Below, in pieces: positions 63,736-64,000 of a stretch of DNA of 64,000 bases; within the stretch, counting starts at the first letter, position 1; each line of letters starts with the position of its first letter. The stretch lies in contig JAKTNV010000169.1 in assembly GCA_022747635.1 (NCBI GenBank), forward strand, positions 92,501 through 156,500, given 5' to 3'. Made by a program: the position numbers and the translations under genes. The notes under the pieces were generated by a model. The model saw nothing but the letters and a program-made list of their open reading frames with translations, searched no databases and had not been told where the DNA came from. The DNA is from Hetaerina americana (lineage: Eukaryota; Arthropoda; Insecta; Odonata; Calopterygidae).

Positions 63736-64000
63736 CGACCCATCATCAGCAACATCGATGCACCATCCCTCAAGCTAGCGCAATATTTTGCACATGCTCT
63801 TCAACTCTTCGCCAGAAAAACTGACTTTTTTGCTAAAACTTCCATGGATTTCATTCACATTATTCGGAATGCTGAAGTCCAAGAAGTCAACATGCTGGTG
63901 AACTTTGATGTCATCTCCTTGTTCACAAATATGCCCATTGATGACTCCATGCTACTCATCAAAAACCTCACCTCACAGGGATTAGCTAAGGATTAACCTG
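63736..64000 (+). pseudogene. Penelope-like RT fragment (unit D), partial
   Basis: RPIISNIDAPSLKLAQYF then FDVISLFTN, ending at the stop after GLAKD near 63994. The adjoining hairpin has lost pairing at two positions (63733 and 63746). The frame is open upstream to 63655, which gives a 113-codon ORF. Confidence 0.75.

Larger units (their letters stand above)
60356..64000. repeat. Composite unit D (cut by window end)
   Basis: Third tandem unit, nearly identical to unit C for its first 3.3 kb. It continues beyond the window. Confidence 0.9.

Overview
The window looks like accessory, repeat-rich DNA from an arthropod nuclear genome, most likely an insect. I see no host gene, no rRNA, no functional tRNA gene, no CRISPR array and no bacterial-type operon. 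The evidence for an insect is the mix of element families: Jockey-type LINEs, RTE- and CR1-like LINEs, Penelope-like elements, mariner transposons with TA target duplications, a piggyBac scrap, and errantivirus-like gypsy elements with a baculovirus-F-type envelope ORF. The window is a multi-layered nest of mobile elements.

Layout. 1-3660: RTE-like LINE copy 1, patched internally by an antisense CR1 piece. 2995-9537: first, dispersed copy (unit A) of a composite repeat unit made of RTE tail, CR1 relic, AT-rich DNA, Penelope-like RT fragment, antisense RNase H LINE tail and Jockey-like relic; unit A carries an extra deleted mariner at 7461-8236. 9538-14091: antisense gypsy LTR split by a degenerate Jockey-type LINE. 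14092-27064: sense gypsy element (G1: LTR end, primer site, gag, protease, RT, integrase, pol tail, env), split at 18523-24016 by a complete antisense Jockey element with an 11-bp target duplication and two open, overlapping ORFs. 27065-28432: scrap of a second gypsy (G2) fused in frame to the G1 env. 28435-32330: longer Jockey-like relic split by a mariner with abnormally long terminal inverted repeats. 32758-33690: piggyBac fragment and an old copy of part of the composite unit. 33852-37075: third gypsy (G3) with a complete LTR, interrupted by a foldback tRNA-derived SINE with a 12-bp target duplication. 37084-39110: antisense L1/Tx1-like LINE fragment. 39764-43122: RTE copy 2 between AT microsatellites. 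43515-44150: second type of Penelope-like RT. 44214-50017: RTE copy 3, split by a mariner and then by a nearly complete CR1 element. 49802-64000: tandem array of the composite unit, period 6633 bp; unit B has a 2.7-kb internal deletion, unit C is complete, and unit D runs off the window.

The only element that looks structurally complete with both ORFs open is the Jockey at 18523-24016. Everything else carries stops, frameshifts, truncations or lost catalytic residues. The paralogous copies provide empty sites, so several insertions can be placed to the base without any database. The most unusual structures are the long-TIR mariner, the foldback SINE, snap-back hairpins at the 5' truncation point of the Penelope-like fragments, the env-gag chimera, and the duplicated 5' UTR monomers of the intact Jockey. 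All family assignments come from motif recognition in the translated sequence, not from a search.
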